Program-made: the position numbers and the translations under genes
Assembly (NCBI GenBank): GCA_965644295.1
Contig: CBFFRP010000454.1
Span: 1-64,000, forward strand
From: Paraphysomonas bandaiensis
Lineage: Eukaryota > Chrysophyceae
DNA: 64,000 nucleotides
Reading direction: 5' to 3'
Shown here: positions 24,513 to 37,399 of the stretch, piece after piece
How positions within the stretch are numbered: position 1 is the first letter of the stretch
Layout: every line of letters starts with the position of its first letter
Notes under the pieces: model-generated
Database searches by the model: none
Told to the model about the DNA's origin: nothing
What the model saw: only the letters and a program-made list of their open reading frames with translations

Positions 24513-24942
24513 GAGTCCCACCAATGTCATCCTCTGATCCATCATCGCTATCATATATTGCAATATATTGTGAGCTAGCTTCACAGTATTATTATTGATG
24601 GAATATTTTGTACCCTAGCCCTCGCATCAAATTATTACTATTTATGTAGATTATAGTATTCTTATTTCTACTATAGATTTCGTTGTTGAAGTGTTGACCA
24701 TTCACGCGCCAGAATGATAAGAAACAGATATTGTAAAAGTACGAGATTGAATTGGTGCAAGCCGACTGGTTCGTCAAAATAAATTTGCAAAAAACTTTAA
24801 AATGTTCGCAACAATTGAAACATTAGAAGAATTATGATAAATGTTGAAGACTGAATTAATAATTAGCAGGAGATTTCAGTTCATGATAGCAAATTAGCTG
24901 AAGTGAACAGAAAATTAACGTAAGCTAAACTCCTCAAACATT

Positions 24943-25316
24943 TCAGTGTTTCGCAGGCTTGGCCTCTTCCTCACTGTCCCCGGAGGTCATGAAGTAGCCA
25001 ATAAGGGTACCGAAATATAAAGTTCCTGTAATATAATATATAACATGAGCATCATGAGAGCCTGTATATGGAGTAGTGCTTACCATAGATCCATCTCTTC
25101 CAGTTGACTTGATCCTCAGGCCTATCGTCCTCTTCCGCATCATCACTGTTCGACTGGGTAGCAGTAGCAGAGAATGATCTGCTTGAAACATATGCCAGTT
25201 GTTTCTTTGGTACATAGGCGGCGTTGACAGCCTTATGGAATCTGGTTCTCATGAGCTGTATGGGGGGTTAGAAACACTGTGAATACTTCTCATATGATGC
25301 TTACCAGTTTAAACAT
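24943..25316 (-). CDS. Small single-span protein with mitochondrial presequence
   Basis: Three exons (25316-25305, 25255-25084, 25025-24943) with 49- and 58-nt introns give 88 residues. The first exon carries only four codons. The N-terminus is basic, lacks acidic residues and contains RSFSATATQ, typical of a mitochondrial targeting peptide and cleavage site. An acidic linker follows (SDDAEEDDRPED), then WKRWIYG leading into one hydrophobic span and a short charged tail. The layout resembles small accessory subunits of respiratory complexes, but I cannot assign a subunit. If the presequence reading is right, the organism has a conventional protein-importing mitochondrion. Confidence 0.6.
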
Positions 25317-28066
25317 TGTTGAGTGTAGTTAAGTTAATGTAGTGGTTTGGTCGCTGGGTTGTGAGTATGTTGTGACAGTCAACCAGCAATTACAAGGCGT
25401 GGGTACCATATATACAGACACGTACTGCTGCTGTATGTAGAGGGATGCATGCATGTAGGTATGTATGCATGTATGTATACTGCTGTACCATGTACCAACA
25501 ACACAACACACCAACAGCATTCACATACACACACATACACCCCACGCATACAGGAGTACATACATCCATGCGCCGGATGCACATGCATACATCCGACGAT
25601 GCAGGTTTCTACATACAAATGACGTCAACATTCCATTTTCTCGATTTTTTCTCGATTATCTGGATTTTTTCTGGATTTTCGCTAATATTTCTAGATTACA
25701 GACATATTTTCTGCCAAAGTAACTCACAATATCACTCTAAAATCCCGAAATCCTCTATAAAATCCTAAATATAAGCTATTTAGGCCATTATTAAACCCTT
25801 AAAATCCCGCTCCAACATATAAATCCCTCTATTTTATGCTATAAACTCATAGTTTAACCACACACTAAGAATATAGAACATACCAAGCAGTTTACCTGAT
25901 ATCGATGAGTGTGACAAGCTCATGACATTAACCGGTGCAGACAATGATATGATAGGTCAGAACTTGTTTACTTTGATATCTTACGGTACCCGGGGACAGC
26001 ATGACACACTGGGAGAGTATGCGTGTACATGCTCATAGCCAGTAACTTTAATCATCTGTTTGAGTCCATGTGAATAGATGCATACTTCGTTCATTCACTA
26101 TTCAAATATCCAGTATATATAAACTTGTGCAGTGATGTACCATACTGTCTTGTAAGAGTTCGGCTCTGGACCAACCAAACTATGGCCTGATTACTATGAA
26201 GCATAAGTAACAAATAAGAAAGTGTTACGTATGCAACAACTTTTAAAGCGACGAGCATGGCAACAAAGGCAATGACACGTAAGAAGCTTGATAACCCCTG
26301 ATGTATGAAGTGAAAGTATATATTAATAGCGGGGCATCTCAACCACTGCTACTTTGGGAAGCAAGTAACAGCCCGTTACCTGGAAGCCAAGAGGGTAATA
26401 AACAATCACGCGAACCCTCTTTGGGTCTAGAGAAACAGTTTTGGGTTTACTGGACACAATTCGACGTGGATTTTATTCAGTAGACATTTTCTTGAAATGC
26501 AAAAAGGTTTGGCAGTCTCGAAATAACAAGAAGAGGAGAAGCTATCCTTGGAGGAGTTATCTAAGGTCATTGTTGAGACGACCGATGAGGAGCTCAACGT
26601 AATGTTAAATCAATCTAAGAAACACTTTCCGGATTGGTGGCTTTCGTTTTCCTATTTTCTCTTCCGGCTGACCTTCGATGCATGTCATTCTACACTCGCA
26701 CCAATCAAATAGGTTCACAAGAAGCACCACTACTCGATTCACCAATGGGAACTGGATCTGACAGGGCTGCAAGAAGATTGCGACAAAGACAGAGTGGTCT
26801 TGAGTAAAGGAGATCCCTGAGTGCTCTTGGGGATGAAGATAGACCGCAGGATAGTTCTACGAAGAAGTGTAAGAGAATTAGCAATGACGAACCAATAAAA
26901 TTCAAACATGTCATTGTCTAAGGATGAACCAGATTAAAGAGAAATACTACAATAGCAAATACAATTGCTTAATGTGATTATCCGTGACTCCTCACCAGAC
27001 GATGGCAGTTTTTACGGGGATATGAAACGCAAGTAAACAATCAGGCCTTGGTTGAGACGTCGTCATCGGATTATACTACACCTGTATTGGATAGTCTGTA
27101 TGGCACTGTGTTGTATATATGATTATATATATGACGATTGCTGTAAGAATTTAGAAATTTAAGGTTTAGATGTATTGATAATGGAGAAAACATTTCCTAA
27201 ATACCCTTCTTTTATTTTTAAAACCCTAAATCCGAGTATTAATGGATTTAGGCCATTATAAATAAAAATGGCCTAACCCCTAACCATATGCACATCCCAC
27301 TTCATGAGAGGACAATACATTAGCATAGCCGGAGATAACCATTCAAGCTGGGATTAGGGTTACATAGGCTCTATGATGGTAATCTTTGTTTTTCTAAATA
27401 CTTCTTCAAAGCTACACTATTGGCTATTGGCGACACTGTATCATGTCTCTAACAGCACTGTGTGTATAGTGATGCATATGGTGCGTCAAGAGGGTAGCAT
27501 ATGCTTTCACACAATACACTTCCACATACCTCATACATATGCTTTACCCTCTACACTCTACAGCCTGTATGTGTTCGTCACTTTAAGCATATACACTCAA
27601 TGCTTGAAGGATAAATTATAATTAATAACCAATAGTACTTGGTATTCATTGTTATCTCAACTGCCAATTGTTTTCATACAATCAGATAGGCACAATCGTA
27701 TATAGCCAATCTCAGTTTTCACTACTATTTTTAATCTCATTACTGTAGTTAATGTAATACTGTTAACAACTACTCTATTCTTCAAGTAACAGTTGTAAAT
27801 CAAACGCTTGAGCCGCTGCCGTATTAGAAGCAAGATAAAATCGTATAACTTATTGTCGTTTCATAGAACAAGATATCTAACACTACAAATAAAAGAAATA
27901 AAACGAGAAATAGATAAAACGATATATCGTATCATAACGATATAAATAGAGAAAACAAGACAAAAAAACAAAGATATAAATGGTACAAACATAAATTGAT
28001 AAAATATTGGGAATCATTAGCACTATCCCAAGAGTTTGGGGAGTTCGTTTCTGCTAATGCTGTCGC
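25317..28066. other. Intergenic DNA with CAT/ATG-rich 5' region and decayed coding-like sequence
   Basis: The first 300 bp, upstream of the mitochondrial-type gene, carry short TATG/CATA runs and TACTGCTGTA-like motifs (25423, 25479). Between about 26300 and 26950 several short frames look like remnants of coding DNA (for example 26537-26711 on the plus strand) but are broken by stops, and I cannot assign a family. Two stretches sharing TTTAGGCCATTATNAA (25779 and 27250 areas) bracket this interval, which could mark a decayed element. No intact gene is seen. Confidence 0.45.
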
Positions 28067-29098
28067 TCAAGCTTCAAAAACATGACTTTCAGTAGAATGC
28101 ATAGTGATGAGAGTAGGACTAGAGGCTGTGGTGTACGAAGTTGGACTTACTGAGCTGCATTGAGATGGCGTACAAGATTTACTCAGTGGCTTGCATTTCA
28201 TTTGTAGTGTGGGGTAGTTATCTATCTCGTACTCTCTAAGGACATCAACGAGAGGGTTATCGTATTGCCTTGGGCTGGGAGCATGAACTCGCTCCGTAGA
28301 GATACTTAAATTGCGATGAACAAGGCTACTTACACCACTGCTCAAGGATCTGAATACTTCTCTAGAGGAAAAGTTTGTTGTCTTCATATCTGTTAGCTCT
28401 TTCTTTATTCTAGCCAATCTGGATGATAACTCTTGTCTAAATATTATATCTTTATATTTTGAGCTGAGTTCCCGTACGTAGGATGCCTCCATCTGCCCAT
28501 TCCTTCTGCTGCGACGAACGCAGATTGCACTCCAAAAAGCCTCACCACAGATCCGATGGCGAAGATTGGCCTGTAAAGTTCTTACAGGAGAGCATAGTGA
28601 AGGGTGGCCCTGGCACCATTGAGCAAAAGTGCTAAAAGTAATTACGTCGTCGTTACTCAACAATAGTTCAGAAACGGCATGTATATTAGCATCGTCTTTT
28701 AAATTGTCTCCATGGATATCTACCAGCAGCTTCCGTATATTTGTAGACGTTAAGGAATTCATATTATCGTCGTCATATACAATGAATATGTACGGTGCCA
28801 ACTCACAGGCCTCCAGTGATAGAAAACACCAAACCAGACATACGAATTGGGAAAAATTCACACTCTTCGCACCGGCCACCTGACAGAATCTTCGGGGACT
28901 GAATATTCTATGCTCCAATCTTCCGACCTCCAATCCCAATTCCGTCAATATATTATGAATGTCGACACTATCATAGTGCGGAGGGGAGAAGCCGGAGAAC
29001 ACATCAAACAATAGATTGAGCTCAGAGTATGAGAGCCCGATTTCTTTCAGAAGGACAGAACTGATGGAGTCCACGGAAGAGCTTTGACAAGATCCCAT
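28067..29098 (-). CDS. Acylated EF-hand-like calcium sensor family protein
   Basis: Single exon, 343 residues. I choose the ATG at 29098 rather than the upstream one at 29215 because it gives MGSCQSSS, a textbook N-myristoylation site (Gly2) with an adjacent palmitoylatable cysteine. Residues about 10-180 have the helical layout of a multi-EF-hand protein. The clearest loop, DDDNMNSLTSTN, has acidic residues at positions 1 and 3 but lacks the usual acidic residue at position 12, so calcium binding there is doubtful. The region after residue 200 is basic and Ser-rich with no recognised domain. A membrane-attached calcium-sensor-like role is inferred from the acylation signal and weak EF-hand pattern. 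The gene ends close to AT-rich spacer. Confidence 0.55.
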   Translation of the reverse strand: MGSCQSSSVDSISSVLLKEIGLSYSELNLLFDVFSGFSPPHYDSVDIHNILTELGLEVGRLEHRIFSPRRFCQVAGAKSVNFSQFVCLVWCFLSLEACELAPYIFIVYDDDNMNSLTSTNIRKLLVDIHGDNLKDDANIHAVSELLLSNDDVITFSTFAQWCQGHPSLCSPVRTLQANLRHRICGEAFWSAICVRRSRRNGQMEASYVRELSSKYKDIIFRQELSSRLARIKKELTDMKTTNFSSREVFRSLSSGVSSLVHRNLSISTERVHAPSPRQYDNPLVDVLREYEIDNYPTLQMKCKPLSKSCTPSQCSSVSPTSYTTASSPTLITMHSTESHVFEA

Positions 29099-29502
29099 CT
29101 CGTATCCGTTTGTATGACATCTGCTTCCTTGTTTTGACCATGTAGTGTGATGTAACAAGGACGTAAGTTGGATATGTCGGAAGAGTTGGGTGAGAAGTTC
29201 AATATATTCTAACAAATAATATCACAGAACTGTGAAATAAACGCCTGTGATTTGCTGACAATATCGTAGTATGATGTATGGAAAGGCTGTAGTGCGAGGA
29301 GTATCTGTAGTTTTACGGATAGGGTCATTCATATACTGGATATACCATATATAGTACGTAGCCCGTAACGTACCCGTAACGTACCATATACATACCGTAT
29401 AAATTACGTATATGTATACAACGTAGTCAATAGAGGATACAGTGGTATGTATATCTAGCTGTTGTTACATCACTATGAGATTACACGCATGCATACATGA
29501 TC
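29099..29502. other. Spacer upstream of the EF-hand gene
   Basis: About 400 bp between the EF-hand gene start and the recombinase relic. It is rich in GTATAC/TACGTA words and contains a repeated CCCGTAACGTACC (29360-29385). I see no gene in it. Confidence 0.5.
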
Positions 29503-30210
29503 TTATAGCATCAGTAAAACATTCATCTCGACGGAGTTGTGTGTATGAATCATAACCAAGGCGTCATCTCCGCTCCATGTTATGTTGTAGTCCAAGCATA
29601 GAAGCATAAATACCAAGTTAAATAGATATGGAGCTGAGTCATAGCCAGATTCTAGCGTACATGTGGCAATTCTTCGAAACGCTTCCATTGTAATATGTCT
29701 CTTGCCTTCGTATATAGGCGTAGGACCCTCAGCTTTTTCGTCAGCAATCGTCCGTTTGTATCCAGCAATGAACAGGGATATGTCATCATTGGGAAACATA
29801 TGACTCATCCTGGCTTCCTTGTATAGTAACTTAATAGCGCTTCGATAGCCTCCAATTGTTGATACGGCTTTATATTTTTGTCTTGTAGATTCACGACCCT
29901 CAGTTGGAATATTGTCATTGCTTCCTGAAGTTGTAGAAATGTTTTCTTCATCGAGAATGTAGTCACCTCCGTTACCAATATGACCAAAAAACTCAATTAA
30001 AGTGTCATTTGGAATCGGTAGTGTAAGTGCTCCAGAGTCAGAGTGATACAATGAAGAGACTGATGAGTCTTCATGGTCTCGTATTCATTCAGAGAATAGT
30101 TTTATCATGGTGCAATAATGCCTTTTTGTATTCGTGCATAGATGCTTTGAGACTACCTCTTGAGCGTTTTCAACCGCTGTTCTCTTTTTTCTTCCTTCTG
30201 GTATCGACAT
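29503..30210 (-). pseudogene. Decayed tyrosine recombinase (Crypton/DIRS-type) fragment
   Basis: On the minus strand a frame beginning with ATG at 30210 reads through to 29503 with one in-frame TGA at 30087-30085. The N-terminal part (NTKRHYCTMIKLF) and the later STIGGYRSAIKLLYKEA resemble the core-binding (SAM-like) domain of eukaryotic tyrosine recombinases. A helix-rich region ending ITWSGDDALVMI matches the entry into the catalytic domain. The catalytic Arg...His-x-x-Arg...Tyr part is missing, because the frame ends abruptly. It is therefore a 3'-truncated, nonsense-bearing relic. The family choice (Crypton, DIRS or related) is tentative. Confidence 0.5.
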
Positions 30211-30289
30211 CTCCGTGATATATAATAATTGGACCGTTAGTATGATATGAATCCACTCTTCTCTTTAGCGATCCATGGTGTGATATGAT

Positions 30290-30372
30290 CTGTATACCAG
30301 GGCCTGGTAACCATTAATGGTAATGGCATTAATGGGCCATTGAAGGTTACCAGGCCCTAGCCTGCTGTATAC
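30290..30372. mobile_element. 67-bp hAT-like MITE with 8-bp target duplication
   Basis: The element 30298-30364 begins CAGGGCCTGGTAACC and ends GGTTACCAGGCCCTAGCCTG. The ends are inverted repeats, differing by a small indel. It is flanked by the 8-bp direct repeat CTGTATAC (30290-30297 and 30365-30372). CAGG...CCTG ends plus an 8-bp duplication are hallmarks of hAT transposons. At 67 bp it has no coding capacity. A related end-like sequence occurs near 52985. Confidence 0.7.
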
Positions 30373-31144
30373 CATCCCACTATATACGTAGTATACGTAC
30401 TGTACATTATACCCACTACCATACATAATCTACGAGATAGTACATATTTCCTAAAATCCTGAAATTATTCAATGGTTGTTTTTCAATGGTTTGTCGAGCA
30501 GTTGGAATCATATCGTCCGATAGCCCTTGATTACTGATACAGGATCACTTATATACAACCACTTGAGCAGAACCTGAAAGATATCCGATTTATTTATTTA
30601 CATCAGGCGAGTTGGTTTCAGCAAGGACTTTGCTATCGACAGTGTTTGTTGACTGCTTTTCTATCTACTTTTGCACTCATCCAATTAGTTCTGTGAATCT
30701 TGAATCTAGTCCTTTCACAAGTATATGTGCAATTAACTTTAGTTTTATTGTGAAAGTAGCTAAACTATTATAGACAGCCAATACAATATAATGATGAATC
30801 TAAAATAACAGTTTCCTTACCTTTTTCGCTAACATGTCGATATTTAATTGCAAAATCTGTGCAAATAATTCTAGATGAAATGATTTATTATTTGTTATAC
30901 GGAGACGAAGACGTATTCTGTTGGTGTCGAATGACGAAACCCTTCTTATTTCTTACCAAGCCCATCAATTATGAGCACAATTGAAGATCCTCGTCTATAA
31001 AACTTACACATAAATAGGCTGTTCTTATTGTCAATTAGCTTTTTATCGATAAATACGCGAACACAAATTAAATAGCTGATTGACGAAATCATATCGCATA
31101 TCATATTTACCTATGTACATTTAACAATTCTATCTAACGTGCGG
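30373..31144. other. Intergenic DNA, no supported gene
   Basis: AT-rich spacer downstream of the ANK-FYVE gene. No open frame or repeat stands out. Confidence 0.6.
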
Positions 31145-34100
31145 TTAAATATTAAGACCCCATAATCTGTTGCTGGCCATTTTCTGCTGAATTAGTTTCT
31201 TTGCAATTCGGTGATAACCGTCGCTGGCCTGTTGAAGGAAATTACAGAACGTTGAAATAGTAACAGCATAACTAGAAACACCTCTAGAAACTTCATTGTC
31301 AGATTTTCAGCCCTTGTTAGCTTCTCCTCACGCCTCTTGATGGCATCGATTAGCTCCTCACCCGCCATCGCAACTGTAATGCGTTCAAGGCCCTTCCCTA
31401 GCCCATCCAGGTCTACATAATGAAAAAATGACTTCCTTATTAGCGGCTTATGTTACTTCTCACCGCTATCCTTCTGTTGTGGGGACGATTTCATATTCCC
31501 CATGGAGTGATGTCTGCGCATCAATCACACGACACACTTTCAAGTGCAACTAGTTACCTGTTAAATCGAGGGGGTGTGGAAAAAGTCGGGGGTCTGTCCG
31601 ATAACGACCTTCGAGATGTGGAATCGTTTCTACAAGTTATGTTGTAATGTGTACACTAACTTAACCTCGTTGCAACTCACCTGCCTGCCTCCATGCCTCC
31701 AAGAGTAGCTTGTCTGTAATCAGTCGTGAAATAAAATAAAACTACTTCCGGATAAGGAGTCACCTGATAGCCGCATTGACTCCTGTGGGGTCCCCTCTGG
31801 GGTCATCAAGAGCTTCTACCAAGTCACCAATGCTATATTTGGTAGGTAAGGGAGAGTAGCATACGAAGAAAGTACTAACCTCTCCATCAGTTCCATTGCA
31901 CACATCTTCAGCTCTCTTACTCTCGGGTGATCGGGAGATGGCTGTGAAGCCTGTGTAGCGGTGTAGCGGTCACAGAAAAAATAATTTATGATACACTTTA
32001 TCGGTACCTCATGCATCAAACGATTAAAGCACCCGTCGCAGACTCTTTCTCTGCTATCAGCTGCCTCGCTGTTATTGGTTTCTTTCAAGTGCTCGTCTAT
32101 ACGCATGTCAAACAATGGACTCAATGATCATTACTACCCCACCTATAACAGTAAGTCGCAGTCTCTTCGTTGAACAGCTGCAGCCGCGACCGCCGACATG
32201 TAAGCGTTATCGTTTTATCACATGGAATATAATATCGTATCACTTACAAATCACAAGCCAAACTACCACAGGCGCGACAGTGGTGCCGCCTATTTTTGAT
32301 TCCAAATTCCTCTACACGTGAAGGAATTACTCACAACGCCAGAACTTTCTTCAAACCTACCTGTACAGAGCTGACAGGAATACGACGCGTCGTTTCGTGT
32401 CCACGCCCGCTTGTGCAGTCTCAGGTCCTCTCCGGCCTGCTCTCGAGCCAGCACAAACTCCGTAAAATTAGGAGACTCCTTCTGTTGATGGTAGTGCACT
32501 GGTGTTAATCAAGGATCACTTTGCATAGCATGGCACAGGCGCCCACCTTCTCCTCCCATTCTGTGCGTGCTAGTTGTACCGCTTCGCGAAACGATTGTCG
32601 CAGATTCTCCAGGTGCTTTGGGCTGAACCTTCCACCTGCAAGATGTGTCATTATAGCATTGCAGACGCGCATAATACCTTTCTTGACTATTTCCAAAATT
32701 ACAGGAAGAGCACGCACTGCCCAATTTCCAACTTTTTCAATCGTAGCTTCCATGGGGCGCCATCTGTCCTCGTCCCCACATGAGTCGTTTGTGTCAGCGG
32801 AGCCCATATTCTGTAAGCTCTTGGAATTCGGGGGAGGTGGACTCTTCGCACCGCGACGTGAGTGCACATTCATAACTAAATCAAATGCAGTGCGCCCCTA
32901 TACTCAATACGGTAAAAATGTAAGCCTTAGATGCCAGAGAAAGCAATACGACATTTCACCTGGAAGTCTCTCCAATTCGGATACGCCCCCTACACAGCAG
33001 CCAGTCAAAAAAATAACGCGTAGTATACATGTAACAATCATTGATCACGGCGAATATAAGTTCAGAAGTATGGAACAGTACAATTACCTTGTCTAAGAAG
33101 CTCCTTATGGTTTCCACATCTGGAGATGCATGAGTGCAAGCCATCTGTAGAAAACATTATCGACGATTAAAGTAGCAGCAGGCAATGTACCTGAAGCGGG
33201 GTCAGCCCAGTTTTTTGGTGCTTCACATTAACATTAGCGCCTGCGTCGACAAGCATTCTGTACAACATAATTAGAATTCCCCGATGAGTTGCAGTTGGCT
33301 CCGGAATGTCGACATACCTCACAGGACGAGCAAGATTCTTCTCTGCACAAACATGTAGTGGTGTGGCACCCATAGAATCCATCTACAGCACTATTATTGT
33401 TTCGCAATGCTGCTGTACAATACTCCCACCTGATTGAGGTCCATGCCCTTGGAGTTCAGAAGTTGCAATGTCCATGGCAAACCCTTGCTCGCATGTCCAT
33501 ATCTAAAGAGGGCAATAGTTACAATATATGCACCACAACCAGAACCAAACACAGACTCACACGACAGCCATAAACACGGCATCTCTGTCTCTTAGGTTCC
33601 GCACCAAGGGATCTGCTCCCTTCTCTGAAGACAACCGTTAAAAAATGCAGTCAGTAAATCAAATAGTCACCAAATGATCAAAACAATAGGGTGAGTTCAC
33701 AAATACATACCGATAAGTATCCGTGCCAACGTATCGTGGCCAAAGGCTGCGGCCAATAGCAAAGGCGAATTGAGTCCCCCATTGAGACAATCCACGTCGG
33801 CGCCTTTCTCGAGAAGAATCCGCAGACAGGCTGTGCAGGAAACAATGTCATGTAAAGATTGATACAGGCTATTCGACAGTGTGTTTACTCACCTTCATTT
33901 CCTTTAAGCGCCGCCCAGTGTAATGGTGCCATGCCTGACTCGTCTGGGGAGTCAATGTGATGTCCATTTCCACCGACTCTCTCCAAGAGTTTCAGGTGTT
34001 TCCGAAGCACCAGGAGATTTCCCGTATACGCTGCAGAATGCAGTGACCCAAGCGCCACCTCGTTAAACCACCCAAGCTTCTTCGATAAAGAAGTGTTGCG

Positions 34101-35017
34101 ATAGTACCCGAGTATGGTATTTGTAATTTCTCTCAGCCTAATAGATGTGCCATTACACACCCAATATAAACATTCGCAAAAATAGATTCATATATATAAC
34201 GCGAATCGAGAAAACATACCACGTGGCCCTTGTCGATTCATTATCGCAGGTAAATATATGGCTTGAGTAGGGCCTACAAATAAGAATAAGAGGAATACAG
34301 CTCAATGATCTTCATGTGTTTACCTCTTGCTACCACAATACATTATGACTTCAAACGCTGTTGGATCTTCATCATCATCATATGACAAATCATTTATCTT
34401 CATGTCTTTTATCCATAGCACCTATCAGGCCATATCAGGACATACAGTATAACTACATTACTAAGCAACCCACCTGAAGAAGCTCATATACACTTGGACT
34501 AAACACATACACATATCAGTGAGTGCATACATACATACATACATGAACTCACGAGTTACATATAGTCACAAGAAGAACATCATTGAATAGCATCAAGTGA
34601 CGTCGAGATGTTTTCCACAGGATTCCATCTGTATACATACATGAATGAGGCTGTATATACAGGGTTATATATATATATGCTACCAGGCTCTCTCTTGTTA
34701 ACTGTATCACTCATTATATGAATCCTTGAGCTACCCGTTAAATCAAAATCACCGATATGAGGTCCATCATATGATTGACTGGATGAAGGGCCGATCTCTC
34801 CAGTGGAACGACGACGTGATGTATCTTTAATACGTAAAGTTGAGGCAATTGTTTGTACTTCCTTCCATTGTTTGCCTGATGGACGGGCTACACGACCTCG
34901 ATTAGATAAATCCCGATTACATATGAAGTCAGTTAATCCAATTGTCTCTTCAAGATCTCTTTGATTTTCTTCTTCTTTTTTACGAAGTTCTTCTTCATGT
35001 TCTTCCATAGGATCCAT
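31145..35017 (-). CDS. PH-like / ankyrin-repeat / FYVE-finger protein
   Basis: Around 26 short exons join in frame across introns mostly of 40-100 nt. From the N-terminus: a basic, charged region starting MDPMEEHEEEL; a PH-like domain (from RRHLMLFNDVLL to RATW at about 34.63-34.2 kb); four to six ankyrin repeats (for example GMAPLHWAALKGNEACLRIL, SMGATPLHVCAEK, TGLTPLQMAC); a linker; and a complete FYVE zinc finger (32.4-32.0 kb) with SCQLC, RRHHCRACG and RVCDGC. A Ser/Arg-rich segment and a short helical tail end at a TAA. FYVE fingers bind phosphatidylinositol 3-phosphate on endosomes, so a scaffold on early endosomes is likely. Least certain are the 37-nt intron before the FYVE exon and the acceptor near 31815. 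A 42-nt in-frame segment in the middle may be exon or intron. Gene order and domains are secure even if some junctions shift. Confidence 0.8.
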
Positions 35018-35701
35018 ACGTGTGACTATTAACTACGATGATATATGTACGTATATTGTGATATGTGAATATATGAAGTATTTATATATGAGGAATTCAA
35101 TAGATAATATTAATATACAGTGACTGTATTACTGTATAGTGTAATGAGAGAGTTGATTTGGTGTTCAATGCAGTGTTAACACACTGTGTATGCCGCAGCA
35201 CTCGTTGATTGTGAATAACACTACTTGACTGCAGCTAATGTAATGGCTAGTTACATGATGCATGCTAGTTAAGGTATGTGGATGTACGTATATATGACCA
35301 TGCAGATATCTACTGTATATAGGAATACACCCATCACTGTCATATGTTATTGTGTAGTATACGGGATGTATATCACGGTATACAGAGATACCAATAGATA
35401 TCACTGCTGCATCACATCTCATTGTAGTTCCTGTAGTCCAAACAAGAAAAACTGAAAATATCGCGTCTGTTACAGATATATTTTCCGACCTTCTCACAGA
35501 AAAAAATCATGAAAGGAAACCCACATATACACACATGACACCCTCATCGAGGCTATGAGTGTACTCCTATAGTATACATACTACACCTGGAATAGTACAA
35601 CTCGACCCCACCCACAGCCTTTAATCATATTAAACATAGTGGGATACAAAGTAGACATAGTAGTTCTTAGTTATCTGTGTGGATATTTCGCTTAACCCAC
35701 A
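35018..35701. promoter_or_regulatory. Divergent promoter region between ANK-FYVE and Rab1
   Basis: 684 bp between divergent start codons, rich in TATA and GTATAC words. It contains no supported gene, and a minus-strand frame there shows no family signal. Presumably it holds both promoters. Confidence 0.45.
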
Positions 35702-36624
<923 letters not shown>

Positions 36625-37399
36625 CTCAATATCCGTGTCTGGGAATGACAATGTGACTACTCTCCTAGTTTAAGTCTATTGTCTCTTCACGACCAATATA
36701 CCACTATGAATTGTAAAATTCTCTAGAGAGGCATTTTTGAATTCTCTTTGATATTTAGATAGTTGATACCGGTGTCTGTTGTTTGGTTGGAGAAATAGTA
36801 CAGGCTTAGCTTGCTGTCATCAGTTGTAGTCAAGTGCATATTCATTCGAACTTGTTGACATTAGCTGATAATCTGATATAACTATCATCCACCTTCTGCA
36901 TTGTGACTCTATTCGATAGATTACTGCAAAATGTACGGTCCGAATCTGTACTCGAATCTTGCGGCAATGAATAATCTGATACCACTACTTCTACTCAGAA
37001 TACAAAACTACAGGTGGTAAGTACAAAAAACGGGGGTGGCTACGTGTGAACTTCTTCTAAGTGTGTAGAAGGTGATTCCGTAATGAGAGCTATAATAGGG
37101 TGATGAGGAGCAAACACAATATGATTAGTTATGTATGACTGAGGAAGTTATGACATAAAATTCTCAACTTCTCACAATATATGAGTGTTCTCTCTGACCA
37201 TTTCTAGAACGAAATACATGATTGGTTTATGCCGGACTAATGCAAACATATAACAATTTCACTTTACAAAAAATTAATTGGGTTCCTTCGTATTTAAAAA
37301 TTTAAATTTCGGTTCTAGTTGCCCAAACTATGCACTTTACGGTACACTCTTTAGTCACTTGAACGAATATTAACAGGAATAAACATAACATACTGATAA
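36625..37399. other. Intergenic DNA between convergent genes
   Basis: Spacer between the 3' ends of Rab1 (plus) and the small acidic protein gene (minus). AT-rich, no feature supported. Confidence 0.6.

Larger units (their letters stand above)
22394..24942. other. Intergenic DNA with dispersed repeats
   Basis: A 2.5-kb AT-rich spacer with no supported gene. It contains a second copy of a dispersed repeat (22652-22771, related to 2099-2200), a stretch at 23830-23890 related to 41550-41600, and the ACCTATAGGT-motif cluster described separately. Confidence 0.6.

Noticed and set aside
26301-26950. Broken coding-like stretches that might be a retroelement
   Set aside because: Several stops, no motif that names a family; kept only as a note in the intergenic entry.
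32505-32873. Separate small gene within the ANK-FYVE region on the minus strand
   Set aside because: The frame is an exon of the larger gene; flanking splice sites join it in frame to ankyrin and FYVE exons.
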